A DNA stretch of 64,000 nucleotides, from positions 12,834,001-12,898,000 of the forward strand of contig QCXZ01000064.1 of NCBI GenBank assembly GCA_025024175.1, given 5' to 3'. This document shows positions 11,785 through 21,400 of the stretch, one piece after another. A model generated the notes under the pieces. That model made no database searches. It was not told the origin of the DNA and saw nothing but the letters and a program-made list of their open reading frames with translations. The DNA is from Rhyzopertha dominica (Eukaryota > Arthropoda > Insecta > Coleoptera > Bostrichidae). The stretch's first letter is position 1. The number at the start of each line of letters is the position of its first letter. A program made the position numbers and the translations under genes.

Positions 11785-13248
11785 CTATACTCTATCTCTT
11801 ACTTTATACACATGTCCCCTATATTTATTTAAATCTTGCTCTCTATCTGTATTTCTGATACTCATGCATTTCTTACTGTACATTTCTTTTACTGAACCCA
11901 AGTATCTTCCCGCTTTACTGCACTTGCCTATTTGCCTAGGTACATATTTGCTATGCCCTAAATGACACTTTTGACCCCTTTTACGATATTTACAATAATT
12001 TTTAGGAATGCCTTTGGATAAATAGTTTTCTTTGGCTTTCACATTAAATTTACTGCATATATTATTCCCATATAAAGATAAATTTTCCTTGTTGCAAAAT
12101 TGATTGACTTCCCTAGCCCCAGAAATTTGAAATTTTGTGTTATCCCTTTGGCGACTGTGTTCCTTAGCACTAACTTTATCTAAACCTTCAGTTACAGTTA
12201 AAATTGAAGAATGTAAGCCAATGCCCTTCCGCTTTTTGTACAAATAACCCAAAACAGTCCCTTTAAAAATAGATTGACTTGTATTACTCCTCAGGATTAA
12301 CCTAATGTACAGATTATTTCCAATTACTTCTAAGCCTTTACAAATAATACCTTTTCTCAAGAAAAGATTTTTGTTTTCCCTAAGTTCGAAATTTTCAGAA
12401 TTATTTAATGTTACTTTGGAATACAAATTTAGCAGTTTTACTTTAATTTCAACGTTAGACCTTAAAATATAATTTTTAGCAGCAATAAGTTTAAAATTAT
12501 CTTTGGTTATTAAGTTATTATTTCCTTTTTGCCTTTTGTAAAAATTCTTGAAATTATTTGGACTGTTATATTGTTTGGACGCTTTATTTTGTATATTATG
12601 TTCTAAACGTTGTTTTGAAAATTGAGGCTTGTCAGTAATTAAATTAAGATCTTCTTTTGAATTTAGAAAATGCTTTTTTGGGATCTGAACTGATAATACC
12701 CTTTCTCTTACATCACTTAAATGTAAAACTAAACTTTTAAGTGTATCTTTGTTATTTACCTTGTGGCTTAACAAATAATATAAATCATAAAACGATGGGT
12801 GCAATCCATATTCAAAATGATCACGAAATTTTTCAAATGACATGTTTGGATCTACATCGTGTGCCAAAACAACTAAATCGTAAAAGTATTGCTTTATATC
12901 TTCCGTTTCTGATTGTTTCCTGGAATTTAATTTCTCCTTTAATTTTCTTACTGTTTGACGACTACTAAATTCATTTATAAAATCTTCTTTAATTTGTGGC
13001 CAAATCTTACAGCTATTATTAGAATTTTCTATGTAGTTATAGTACCAAATCTTAGCAGATTCTTGTAAAAAATTTCCTAAATAACGAATTTTGAAACTAT
13101 TATTCCAACCATTGTAAGTAGAAATTTGATCGTATTGTCTAATAAATATAGATGGGATATCTGTAATTGGGTTAAAAATTGGCGGGGTAACAAAATCTGG
13201 AAATACGGGGTTTTTACCATTTTTAAGGGCTTCTTGAATAGTTACCAT
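11785..13248 (-). CDS. gag: Retrotransposon Gag-like protein, 487 codons, uninterrupted
   Basis: This is the structural protein frame of the gag-only LTR element. It starts at an ATG (13246-13248) about 725 bp inside the 5' LTR and is open to a stop at 11785. Residues of about 35-175 match the general Ty3/gypsy Gag (Retrotrans_gag) pattern: GWNNSFKIRYLGNFL, then ESAKIWYYNYI, IKEDFINEF, and KLKEKLNSRKQ before a Tyr/Phe-rich helix. The C-terminal half is very basic, as in nucleic-acid-binding Gag regions. I see no canonical CCHC zinc knuckle; only an odd CKYRKRGQKCHLGH stretch stands there. A FKGTVLGYL segment resembles the region that often follows protease in gypsy pol, but no protease active site (DSG/DTG) is seen. 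The open frame and near-identical LTRs suggest a recently active element. Confidence 0.8.
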   Translation of the reverse strand: MVTIQEALKNGKNPVFPDFVTPPIFNPITDIPSIFIRQYDQISTYNGWNNSFKIRYLGNFLQESAKIWYYNYIENSNNSCKIWPQIKEDFINEFSSRQTVRKLKEKLNSRKQSETEDIKQYFYDLVVLAHDVDPNMSFEKFRDHFEYGLHPSFYDLYYLLSHKVNNKDTLKSLVLHLSDVRERVLSVQIPKKHFLNSKEDLNLITDKPQFSKQRLEHNIQNKASKQYNSPNNFKNFYKRQKGNNNLITKDNFKLIAAKNYILRSNVEIKVKLLNLYSKVTLNNSENFELRENKNLFLRKGIICKGLEVIGNNLYIRLILRSNTSQSIFKGTVLGYLYKKRKGIGLHSSILTVTEGLDKVSAKEHSRQRDNTKFQISGAREVNQFCNKENLSLYGNNICSKFNVKAKENYLSKGIPKNYCKYRKRGQKCHLGHSKYVPRQIGKCSKAGRYLGSVKEMYSKKCMSIRNTDREQDLNKYRGHVYKVRDRV

Positions 13249-13885
13249 ACTGACGTGGTTGAATCTCCTTCGTTGCTTCCTATAAAACCTAGCAAATGGA
13301 CATTAATTGTTAACAAAATTAATAAATAAGTGCAGAATATTCCTTCCGTGATAGCTAATCTGTATAAAAATTGCATTATTGACCTAAGACGTATGTAAGG
13401 GTGGGCGGTAGGGGTTCTTTGGGAAGGGGGGCAAACTTACTTTTTCCTCTTCTACGGTGTCCTGTGTGGCTTTCTGATGGCGTACTTTGCGCTGCATGTC
13501 GTCATGGTGCCTGTAAATGGTTAGTAACGGGGAAATTTTGCTATAAAATTGATCGGCATTTTTGGCACCAGACTGAAAAACTTGCAGAGTCTCTGTTTAG
13601 GCAACGCAGAAAGCCATATTATGTTAATGGAATTAGTTGACTCCTCGGGCACCACATGTCTCGAGTGGCAAGCCACCGTCAGTAACACCGGAATTAATTC
13701 ACCCCTCGGACACTATCGACATTAGGCTTTCTTTGCACCATAACTAAGTCCCTTTCTAAGTTCCAACTGGCAATGATTGACCCTCCAATGCCTTTCTTTA
13801 TCATAGCAAGGTAAAAATTGGAAATTAAGGAAAAATGTATGTTTTTAGGTTGACGGGTTGAACGCTAATGGCCCTTCACCATATA

Positions 13886-13973
13886 ATGTCGCATTGGGTA
13901 CTTCGGGATCGAAAGGGCTTCCGCCACAATGTCGCTCTGGGTACTCAGGATCAAAATGGCGCCTCCACCACAA
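13886..13973 (-). repeat. 43/44-bp tandem repeats at the primer-binding region
   Basis: The motif ATGTCGC recurs at 13886, 13929 and 13973, with periods of 43 and 44 bp. Each unit also shares a CACAATG/GGGTACT..GGATC pattern. The third occurrence contains the LTR edge itself, so the repeat spans the LTR/interior junction where the tRNA primer should bind. No standard insect retroelement primer site is obvious to me in this stretch. Confidence 0.65.
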
Positions 13974-14469
13974 TGTCGCACCCTGGGGTTTAGGGTGCGC
14001 GCTGTTTGCCTTGCCGAAGACTAGTACCTGAAACAGAACTCGGGACAAGGGCAGGAGTGATACGACTTAGGTCGCTTTAACATAATAATTTATTAACAAC
14101 AAATAAAATAAATCTGTAAACAAACACAGACACATAAAGTAAGTAATAAAACGTTAATAAAGACAAAAGTAATCAAACAAACATTCTTGGAACTTACATT
14201 GTTGCTCGAGGGTCAGCTCCTGCCTGGGGGTCTTCGAGTCTAAGTATTAGACTGGTTTATGATTGATTATTTGCACTATTTATACTAGAATAAGCGCATA
14301 CGTCACATAGATCGTACGACGCGTAAACTGCTGAACTAGCGCATAATCCGCCGTTCACGGGAAGTGCATTGAACATAAAAATGCTGATACTAACGTTAAC
14401 AATGAAGTGAACTAAGAATTATAGTTGAATTGAATAGAAATAAATTTGGAAAATATTCTCTGCTTGACA
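13974..14469 (-). repeat. 5' LTR of the gag-only element
   Basis: This 496-bp repeat has the same ends as 9319-9814. TATAAATA (plus 14277-14284) marks a likely promoter directing transcription on the minus strand through the gag frame. Near the probable transcript start, an AATGTAAGT sequence could act as a splice donor. Confidence 0.9.
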
Positions 14470-14888
14470 ATAGTACTGGTAGATTTGATTTCTCTATGAC
14501 TACTGAGGATGAAGTTCTGCAAGCACTCCTCTCCATCAAATTGCATGCAGTTGGACATGACGGTATAGACATCCGCATGTTTCGTTTGTGTTGTCCGTAT
14601 ATATTACCTTACACGGTTCATATAATGAATTACGCTATTGAAATTACTAAGTTTCCAAAACAGCTTTTGTGATTCCGTTGCCAAAAGTAGACAATCCAAA
14701 TGATTTCGCAGATCTGCGACCAATAAGCATTCTGCCTGCTCTGTCAAAGGTTTTCGAAGTGATTCTAAGCAAGCAAATTAAAAAACACCTTAAAACATTT
14801 AATATTATACCCGAAAACCAGTCTGGTTTTCGTGGTCACCACAGTTGCTCCACTGCACTTTTAACAATTGTAGATGACAATATAGGCG
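14470..14888 (+). pseudogene. LINE reverse transcriptase, N-terminal (fingers) part
   Basis: The LINE text resumes after the LTR element. It shows the RT entry region (KLHAVGHDGIDIRMF), then VIPLPKVDNPNDF, DLRPISILPALSKVFE and NQSGFRGHHSC, which are RT blocks 0-2 of CR1/Jockey-superfamily LINEs. A small frame shift near 14668 separates the first two parts. The text stops at 14888 and continues at 16384 after the next insertion. Removing that insertion and one duplication copy leaves the reading frame continuous. Confidence 0.85.
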
Positions 14889-16379
14889 TGTAGCGGCTCA
14901 CTAGCTAAGATGAAAAAAACCAAGTGCAGTGGGGACGCGAAACCACAGTAGCTCAGCGTAGGGGGTCGGGGTTTATCAAACAACAGAAAAAAAAAGGGAG
15001 CGCCACAGATTTGATTGTTCCCCACTGTACGACTCCAAATCTGAAAAGTCAGCGACGCTGGCCGAAATAATAAAAACAGGCAATTGATAAACAAAGTGTT
15101 CGTTTACTTCCCAACTAAATATATCGATTATAACCGTTACATAAATCCAAGATAAAGGTAAGTATTCCACAGAAACAAGATTATAATTATTATTTTCAAA
15201 GACAATTGAGCTAAAATAATTATTACAAAATAATTAAATAAATGCCAACGCGGATTGGAGATTGCGGCCCACTAAAACAGATAATTGAACACAAACTCAA
15301 TCAAAAAAGAAATTCAAACGCCGTCGACCAAGCGCGGACCGTAGCGCTACGTTCAACTCGGTACGACGCGATTCGCGAAAACGTAAGTAACGACTATATA
15401 TTTCTGAAAACCCTGCCGCAATAACCAACGACGAATGGTCCTAAATGAACATAAGTAATATGTAAGAAATGAAATAAGGTAAGTATATGAACCAACAGAA
15501 GTATTACACTAATTAATTAAGGTAATTTAAAGCTGAAGCAACACGACAACAATTTAAATTAATCAATATTCGATCGTTCTAATTTCGCAGTTTCAAGATT
15601 AAACACGACAACAACACTCAAACGGTAAGTACAAGATATAGTTATTATAACGAATTATATTCCAATGAATTCCAAAAAGATTGTACTCATCACTAATCTT
15701 GCAGGTACGTTGACTCTCCGAGGACGACGAGCTCCAAACGTGGATGGATCGACGTATCGATGTGGTCTAGGTATCGATGGCTTATCGTTGTGCTTACACT
15801 CTTACGTAACCCACAGGTGGATGGTACTTATGACGAAAATCAACAAAAGGGGAAAACAAAAGCCTAAGATAAAGAAGAAACGGGTATGTACTAAAAATAT
15901 ATGATATAATAAACGTTCACAAACCTCAGATGTTATGCGGCTTACAGGTAAGTACGCTTAGAATTGCATGGGCATCCGGCACACGGCCGATACTGCTTCG
16001 ATGAATATAACTCAAAATGTTCACGAAACAGATTCCCCAATTGGTGCTCGAAGTCCAATCCGGCACAAAACAATAAGCCGATTTGGTATTAATTATATCA
16101 CCAAAATTAATACGCTAAGGAACTCGCAGCAACCAATTTGCTGAATAGCAATAACAATTTCTAATTGCAGACAACGAACTTCAGCGGTTCACGTTCGATT
16201 CATTAATTTTCAAACGGTAAATGTCTACCTGCGATAGTGACAAAAAGGAAAAGGAAAAAAACGACTAAAAACGTAGGAGAACAAGGACGGTTCTGGCTGA
16301 CAACAACAATACGGCAATACGAGGAGTTAAAATACGTTTAAAATCAGTTTTGTAAATGTAACGAAAAATATACGTTACA
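14889..16379. mobile_element. Putative solo LTR (1491 bp) inside the LINE RT
   Basis: The insert begins TGTAGCGG and ends CGTTACA (TG...CA) and is flanked by the exact 4-bp duplication GGCG at 14885-14888 and 16380-16383. The LINE RT text is continuous across it. No internal LTR pair, gag or pol is present, so a solo LTR left by recombination is the simplest reading. Which strand was transcribed is not certain; the splice-like signals favour plus. The interior holds short frames (15242-15424 and 15665-15904) with no recognised family, and an unusual number of splice-donor-like sites. The 4-bp duplication fits Ty3/gypsy. Confidence 0.75.
15158..15963 (+). promoter_or_regulatory. Cluster of splice-donor consensus sites
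   Basis: Exact GTAAGT occurs at 15158, 15383, 15479, 15625 and 15958, with GTACGT at 15715 and GTATGT at 15883. Several are preceded by AG or CAG. Acceptor-like ends (TAATTTCGCAG near 15590, CTAATCTTGCAG near 15713, TTCTAATTGCAG near 16169) lie between or after them. This would divide the segment into small exon-like pieces if transcribed on the plus strand. Splicing itself is inferred. Confidence 0.45.
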
Positions 16380-16383
16380 GGCG

Positions 16384-16790
16384 CTGTCGATAAAGGCATG
16401 TTAACAACACTTATATTATTAGATTATACCAAAGCGTTTGATAGAATCAATCCCAAACTGATGATAGCAATGTTGTACCATATTGGCTTTAGTTACAATG
16501 CAATTGAATTTATGACTGATTATTTTGGTGACAGGACTCAGATGGTTAAGCTCGATGGGATGACATCAAACCTTCGGATTTGCGTAAGTGGTGTGCCGCA
16601 AGGATCCATACTCGGTCCTATATTATTTACGATATATATATCTCCAAATTTAGCGAAGCTCTTTTTACATGTAAAAGTCATCATTATGCGGATGATACGC
16701 AGATATATTTCTCCTTTGAAGAATCTCAAACTGAACTTGCGAATGCTAATATTAATAACGATTTGAAGATTCTTGCTGACCTGTAAAATA
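16384..16790 (+). pseudogene. LINE reverse transcriptase, palm/catalytic part
   Basis: This continues the split RT. LDYTKAFDRINP carries the first catalytic Asp (motif A). SGVPQGSILGPILF is motif B. After a one-frame shift near 16640, HHYADDTQIYFS is the catalytic YADD box (motif C), in the frame at 16580-16786. The text fades after about 16790 into AT-rich DNA, so the thumb and C-terminal region are absent. This is the 3' end of the relic that starts at 5.8 kb. Confidence 0.85.
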
Positions 16791-17590
16791 AGTATTCATT
16801 GTTTTATTATTTATATTTATTTATTATTATTCATTGCTTAAATTTTACTATTCAAATGGTCACGTAAACACAAATCTAAACAAGATAATAAATCTGGAAA
16901 TCTTGAGGATCATTCGATAGAACCTATTCGTCCATTACATCTTCCAGAACAGGTTCTATTCACAATTGCTTTTTACGAAATGTAAAATGTAGAGGAGCTA
17001 TATCTTTCTATAATATCAAATTATCTTTAAGTAAACGCTTTCGCTTTCTATAATGTCGATTCTCATTGGATACATGTAACGCCCTAGCAACGATAATTAT
17101 TTACATATCACCAGTCAAACTACATCGGATTAGAAATGGACCAATTAGATGTATACGATCACAAGTGCCAACCCAAAGGTTTAATGTTTCATGCTGCTTA
17201 GGTTTACATTTCATAGGTATAGCCGCGGATTAGAATCCGACAAATACCGTATATAGCAGAAATATGCATGGTATATGGTAAATAACAATAAATAGAAGAA
17301 TATGTGTACGTTGAGCATATTTACAGATAAGTAAGTACTCTTTTAATAATTAGTGAGAATGGCTATGACCAAACACAAAGTCGTTTATCATGTTTTAGGA
17401 ACCAAAAGTAAACCCGTCTTCGTGAAACAAATTTACGCATAAATTAAGTCCGCCCATTGCGTTCAGCTGTAAATCGATCTCCATATTGAACCCTGTAGCG
17501 CCTTTAAGTGCAGCTCTACATTATGTGTTCCTGCATGGCCGTCCTTGTAGTATCCTTAACATTTCGATGTCCTTACGCGGCATGCGAATT
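16791..17590. other. Unassigned DNA; possible LTR start at 17088
   Basis: No coding region was recognised. TGTAACGCCCTAGC near 17088 looks like the start of a gypsy or BEL LTR. Together with the promoter-like patch at 17.6 kb it may mark another solo LTR. I could not find a matching end or duplication. Confidence 0.3.
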
Positions 17591-17599
17591 CCGCTATAC

Positions 17600-17760
17600 G
17601 TAAGCACTTACATGGCCCGCAGGAGTCCAATATAAATAGTGGTGTGCAGCTCTATTAATAACCACCATCTAGTCAGCTGTGGTCGGACGGCCAACTCCGA
17701 CGACCGTATGCATTTGCCCAGCAGGTCCGACCTACTTCCGTATTTTTAACTCGATGAGAA
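17600..17760 (+). promoter_or_regulatory. TATA-type promoter-like region
   Basis: TATAAATAG at 17631 is followed about 40 bp later by an initiator-like CTAGTCAGCTGTGG in a locally G+C-richer block. This arrangement is common in retrotransposon LTR promoters. No downstream gene is apparent. Confidence 0.35.
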
Positions 17761-17927
17761 ATGCACAAGACGGCTGAATTCTGGTGAAATGCTTTGATGG
17801 GATTTCATTGATTGCTTTGCACTGTAAATTTTTCGGTATTTCTCCAAATGAGAATTCTGCGTCTTCTACAAAATTTTTTGTAATATCTCCATTTTCTAAT
17901 CACCATCTCCTTTGGACAACTAGTGAT

Positions 17928-17980
17928 TGTTATTATTATTATTATTTCTTATTTCTTCATCTTCTTCTTCTTCTTCTTTT
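17928..17980 (+). repeat. Simple repeats (ATT)n then (CTT)n
   Basis: A short ATT run is followed directly by a CTT run. It is an ordinary compound microsatellite. Confidence 0.9.
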
Positions 17981-18087
17981 ATTTAACATTTTTTAAATAT
18001 CTTGATGAAGTTAATGTCTACAATAATTTCTGATAATATTTATACACTGTAAAGTCTCTTTTAAGTTGACAGTTATAAAGGTGAATA

Positions 18088-18440
18088 ACACTGCTGAACA
18101 AAAATTTAGGACACTATTTTTAATACATTAACAGGAAAATGCTGTTTTATTTTACTAGTTTGGGTAGTGGAACACTCTTTGAATAATATGACTAAAATAT
18201 AAAGGCGGATGTCAAAAAAAGAATTTAATTACTCAAATAATTAACAAAAATTAAGAACATAACAACAAAAACAATATTATTCATGTAGAAACAAGCGGTA
18301 TGGGTCTGCATTTATCCAGGACGAACTAGAAGGTATGCGTCTGTAAGATCAAGTATTGCTTCACCTTGTCTCTACTAGCACTGCCTCCAAGCGTCGGGGT
18401 ATTTTCGGAATAATCACGAGATGAATTTTCTACAAGATCT
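18088..18440 (-). pseudogene. Tc1-like transposon 3' end: transposase C-terminus and terminal repeat
   Basis: On the minus strand a frame near 18.36-18.41 kb reads IPRRLEAVLVETR, a stop, then SNT. This is like the RR..AVI.ARG..TRY end of Tc1-like transposases. About 250 bp further on, at 18091-18116 (plus), CACTGCTGAACAAAAATTTA and GGACAC form a typical Tc1-type inverted terminus. The rest of the transposase with its DDE residues is not recognisable upstream. The same tail, including the stop position, occurs at 40.9-41.07 kb on the plus strand. Confidence 0.5.
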
Positions 18441-21400
18441 GTAAGGAGTTTGAATACCAATTTGGTGCAGTTTGAAAGCAGTTAAATGAATTTATTTCAG
18501 AATGCAAGTTGTAGGATAGCTGTATAGGTCCAACAGGTTCTTCATTTTCTCATGATAATTGTTGGAGCTGAAAACAATAGTAACACTATTCTTGCGAGCT
18601 TCCAATATTCGGATATTCTTGTGTTCTTGTGTCAAGTCTTTCTTCGTTTGTAATATCATCTTTGATGAGACTTGCAGCGTTCTTCATTGTAAGAGCATAT
18701 ATACCGGCTGACAGTCCATTGTCAGCCCATGATTGTATATTGCCTGTAAAATGTCCAACAGAAATGGAAAAATACATATTTGCTACGATAAATAAAAAAT
18801 GTAGGTATATGGTCAAATATGGAAGGATTTTGTGAAAAGAATGTTGAACCAATTAACAATGTCAACAATTTAAGCCGGCTTAATAATAAGTTTATTACAT
18901 GTAGGTTGCGTAACAGGATTAAAAGCTTAAAATCGTAATTTAGGCGTCATAACTAATAAATAGGATTTAACTCTCCTTCGTGCAACAAATACATTTACTT
19001 TTATACAATATACAGAATGATTCAATAAGCGTGCGGAGCGGGCACACTTTGAATTTTTTATTTACATTTACGCTATTTCTGTAGAACAAAGTGTACCGGA
19101 TAATTGATTAAAATACCCGCTAGGTGGTGTACATACCTGATATTAGGGTACCAACAAACACAAATGACTACAATATTCGTCGATAAAATGTAGGTGAGGA
19201 ATAGACTTTTAAGAATTTCTATTTAATCACCCAAAAGTTTTGCTTCTTCATTATTTCTTTAGTTGCCGTGGTATATCAGGATGTGACGAAGCTATAGAAG
19301 TATTACAGAATCAATAGGTCGGTTTCTCTTCCCCATTTTAAGCTAAAATCAACTCTCATTTTAAAATCTAAACAATTTAAGGTATTGTCAGGGTTACTGC
19401 ATTGATTTTAGCTAACACCAACTTTAACAAAAAGAATAAGAACCGCTTTTATACACCTCAACCAGATTAAACGAACTAGTACTCATTTTAGAGTGATTAA
19501 GATTTATTACAAGCTCTTCCAAAGTTGAATTATTTAAATAGAAGTAGGTTTCCCGAAAATAATAAATAGGATGGTACAAATTTTTTCGTTTGTAGGCTAT
19601 TTCTTAAGGAAGGTAGTGGTAGTTCGATGCTGAAAGCGTCCTATTATTTTGTTTATTCTTGCCAAAATTGTACACACACAACAAATAACCGTAAGACTAT
19701 GTCCTCTATTCAATAATTTTTAAATTGCCGTAGCTCAACAACTAAAATAATTATTAATTCTTGTAAGTTACCCACAAAACATTAGAATATCCTTTACTTA
19801 ATGCTGTAAATATGTGATATAAAGGCATTTAATGAAAAAATATATATCGTTTTCCTTTTATGTTTAGTACTGGAATATGGTTAACTTAGGATAGGAAAGT
19901 GGGCCATGGCATGTGACAGTAGAGACAAAAGAAGAGGTAAGGATCTTTTAGCACAGTTCTAAGAATACTTACGAACTATCAAAGTACGATATTTATATAT
20001 ATTTATACCACTTATTTCTGTCTTGACTGTCATATTACATGCCTTTTTCTATTTTGAGTTAATTGTATGGTAATATTAAACATAAATAACATATTAAATT
20101 GTTTTCGCTCTTTCCAAATGACAGAATTGATAATTTTTTGTGAGCGGGCTTCAAAAATTATTAGTTATACATAAATCATTAAATAGGGCAAATAAAATTG
20201 GAAAAACCGGCTTGTTCATCGTTCATTTTTAGTATGCATATTATTTTGGCAATAATAAATCAAAAAAGCTATTAAATGCGGGTTTAAACTACAATTTTCT
20301 TAAATGTAGCCTACAAAGCAAACTGAAAAAATGAAAGTCTGTTTATTTTCTGGAGATATCGAAAAGAGAATGAAAAATATCCAAGCGACACACTTTGATG
20401 CCATTTAAAAATCAATTTTGGAATAGTCCAAGAAAAAACTAATCTCGTTAAAAATCACCCTAAAATGCGCGAAGCAGTACTGATAACTGTTGATATATTC
20501 TTAGCTTTGCTAAAAATATGATAGTGACATTAGAAGTGACTGCTGGGCAAATTTTGTATTTTTTTCGAAAACTTAAAAACTTATTGGTACTTCTGAACAT
20601 GGTTATTATAGCCTAATAGTCATTTTAATGCGTTTGAAGAATTTAAAGTAGACTGGATTTGGACCGGTAAAGGTGGATAAAAGTTTTCGTGGCAATATTC
20701 CTTATTTACGTTTGACAAAATATATTGCTTTATAATTTCAACGACAAATTATATAAAATTGTTAACCAGTATAAGTACTATATATTTTATTTGCAATGGT
20801 CTCGTTAATTTCAGCTAGAGAAAGGATTATATTGCCTATGATAGCATTTGTTGGCGTCACAAAGTCCTTATTGTTGGGCACATTTCTTACTGTTTGAACT
20901 ATAACCGTGCTAAACACGTGTAATAATTTGATGTGTTTGTTTTAAATTAAAGCCTGCAGTGTGAACTAAAAATCTACTTACATACAAATAATGCTACTGC
21001 AGCATTTCATAACAGAGCTGACGATCACGGTTTGTTTCTAGAGCACTTGAATGCCTACTATTAATAAAAAAGGAAAGGTCCTGTAAATTTTTGAATTTGT
21101 TTCTCAGTGATTGATAGTTCATTAAATAAATATTTTTTTGTTATTTGTCATACTCATTTGTATACACCAACAAAAATATGAAAAATATTAACGCTAATTG
21201 CATTCATTAAAGCAATAATGCTATCTAATGAAAACAAAGTATGTCAGAAGGACCTAAGGCCATTCATAATAAGAAACACCTTATCAGAAACATATGATCC
21301 TGTATCTTTCCGTTCATATACACAAATATCAACAAAAAGTAATCTTACAATAATGTTTTACTAATTAATAGGTTTTAACACCAAAACATGATTTGGTTGA

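Larger units (their letters stand above)
9319..14469 (-). mobile_element. Gag-only (non-autonomous) LTR retrotransposon, 5151 bp
   Basis: Two 496-bp direct repeats (9319-9814 and 13974-14469) begin TGTCGCACCC and end GCTTGACA on the plus strand. They are flanked by the 4-bp duplication ATAG (9315-9318, 14470-14473). By eye they differ at one base only (A at 9754, G at 14409), so the insertion is young. The element reads on the minus strand: 5' LTR at 14469-13974, gag-type frame at 13248-11785, and a polypurine tract beside the 3' LTR. The 4.16-kb interior has no reverse transcriptase, RNase H or integrase, and I saw none of their motifs in either strand. The gag type and 4-bp duplication fit Ty3/gypsy. 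It would need pol proteins from another element. It is inserted in the LINE linker. Confidence 0.9.

Noticed and set aside
13845..14048. 67-codon minus-strand frame with repeated residues
   Set aside because: It spans the LTR edge and the 43-44 bp tandem repeats; the apparent protein repeats only mirror the DNA repeats.
17088..17760. A second solo LTR
   Set aside because: A plausible start (TGTAACGCCC) and TATA region exist, but no matching end or target duplication was found, so only the promoter-like patch is listed.
17928..17980. ATT/CTT run
   Set aside because: Ordinary compound microsatellite.
18990..19040. Another CAGGGTG-type element end
   Set aside because: The word TATACAGAATGATTCA is only similar, and no inverted partner was found.
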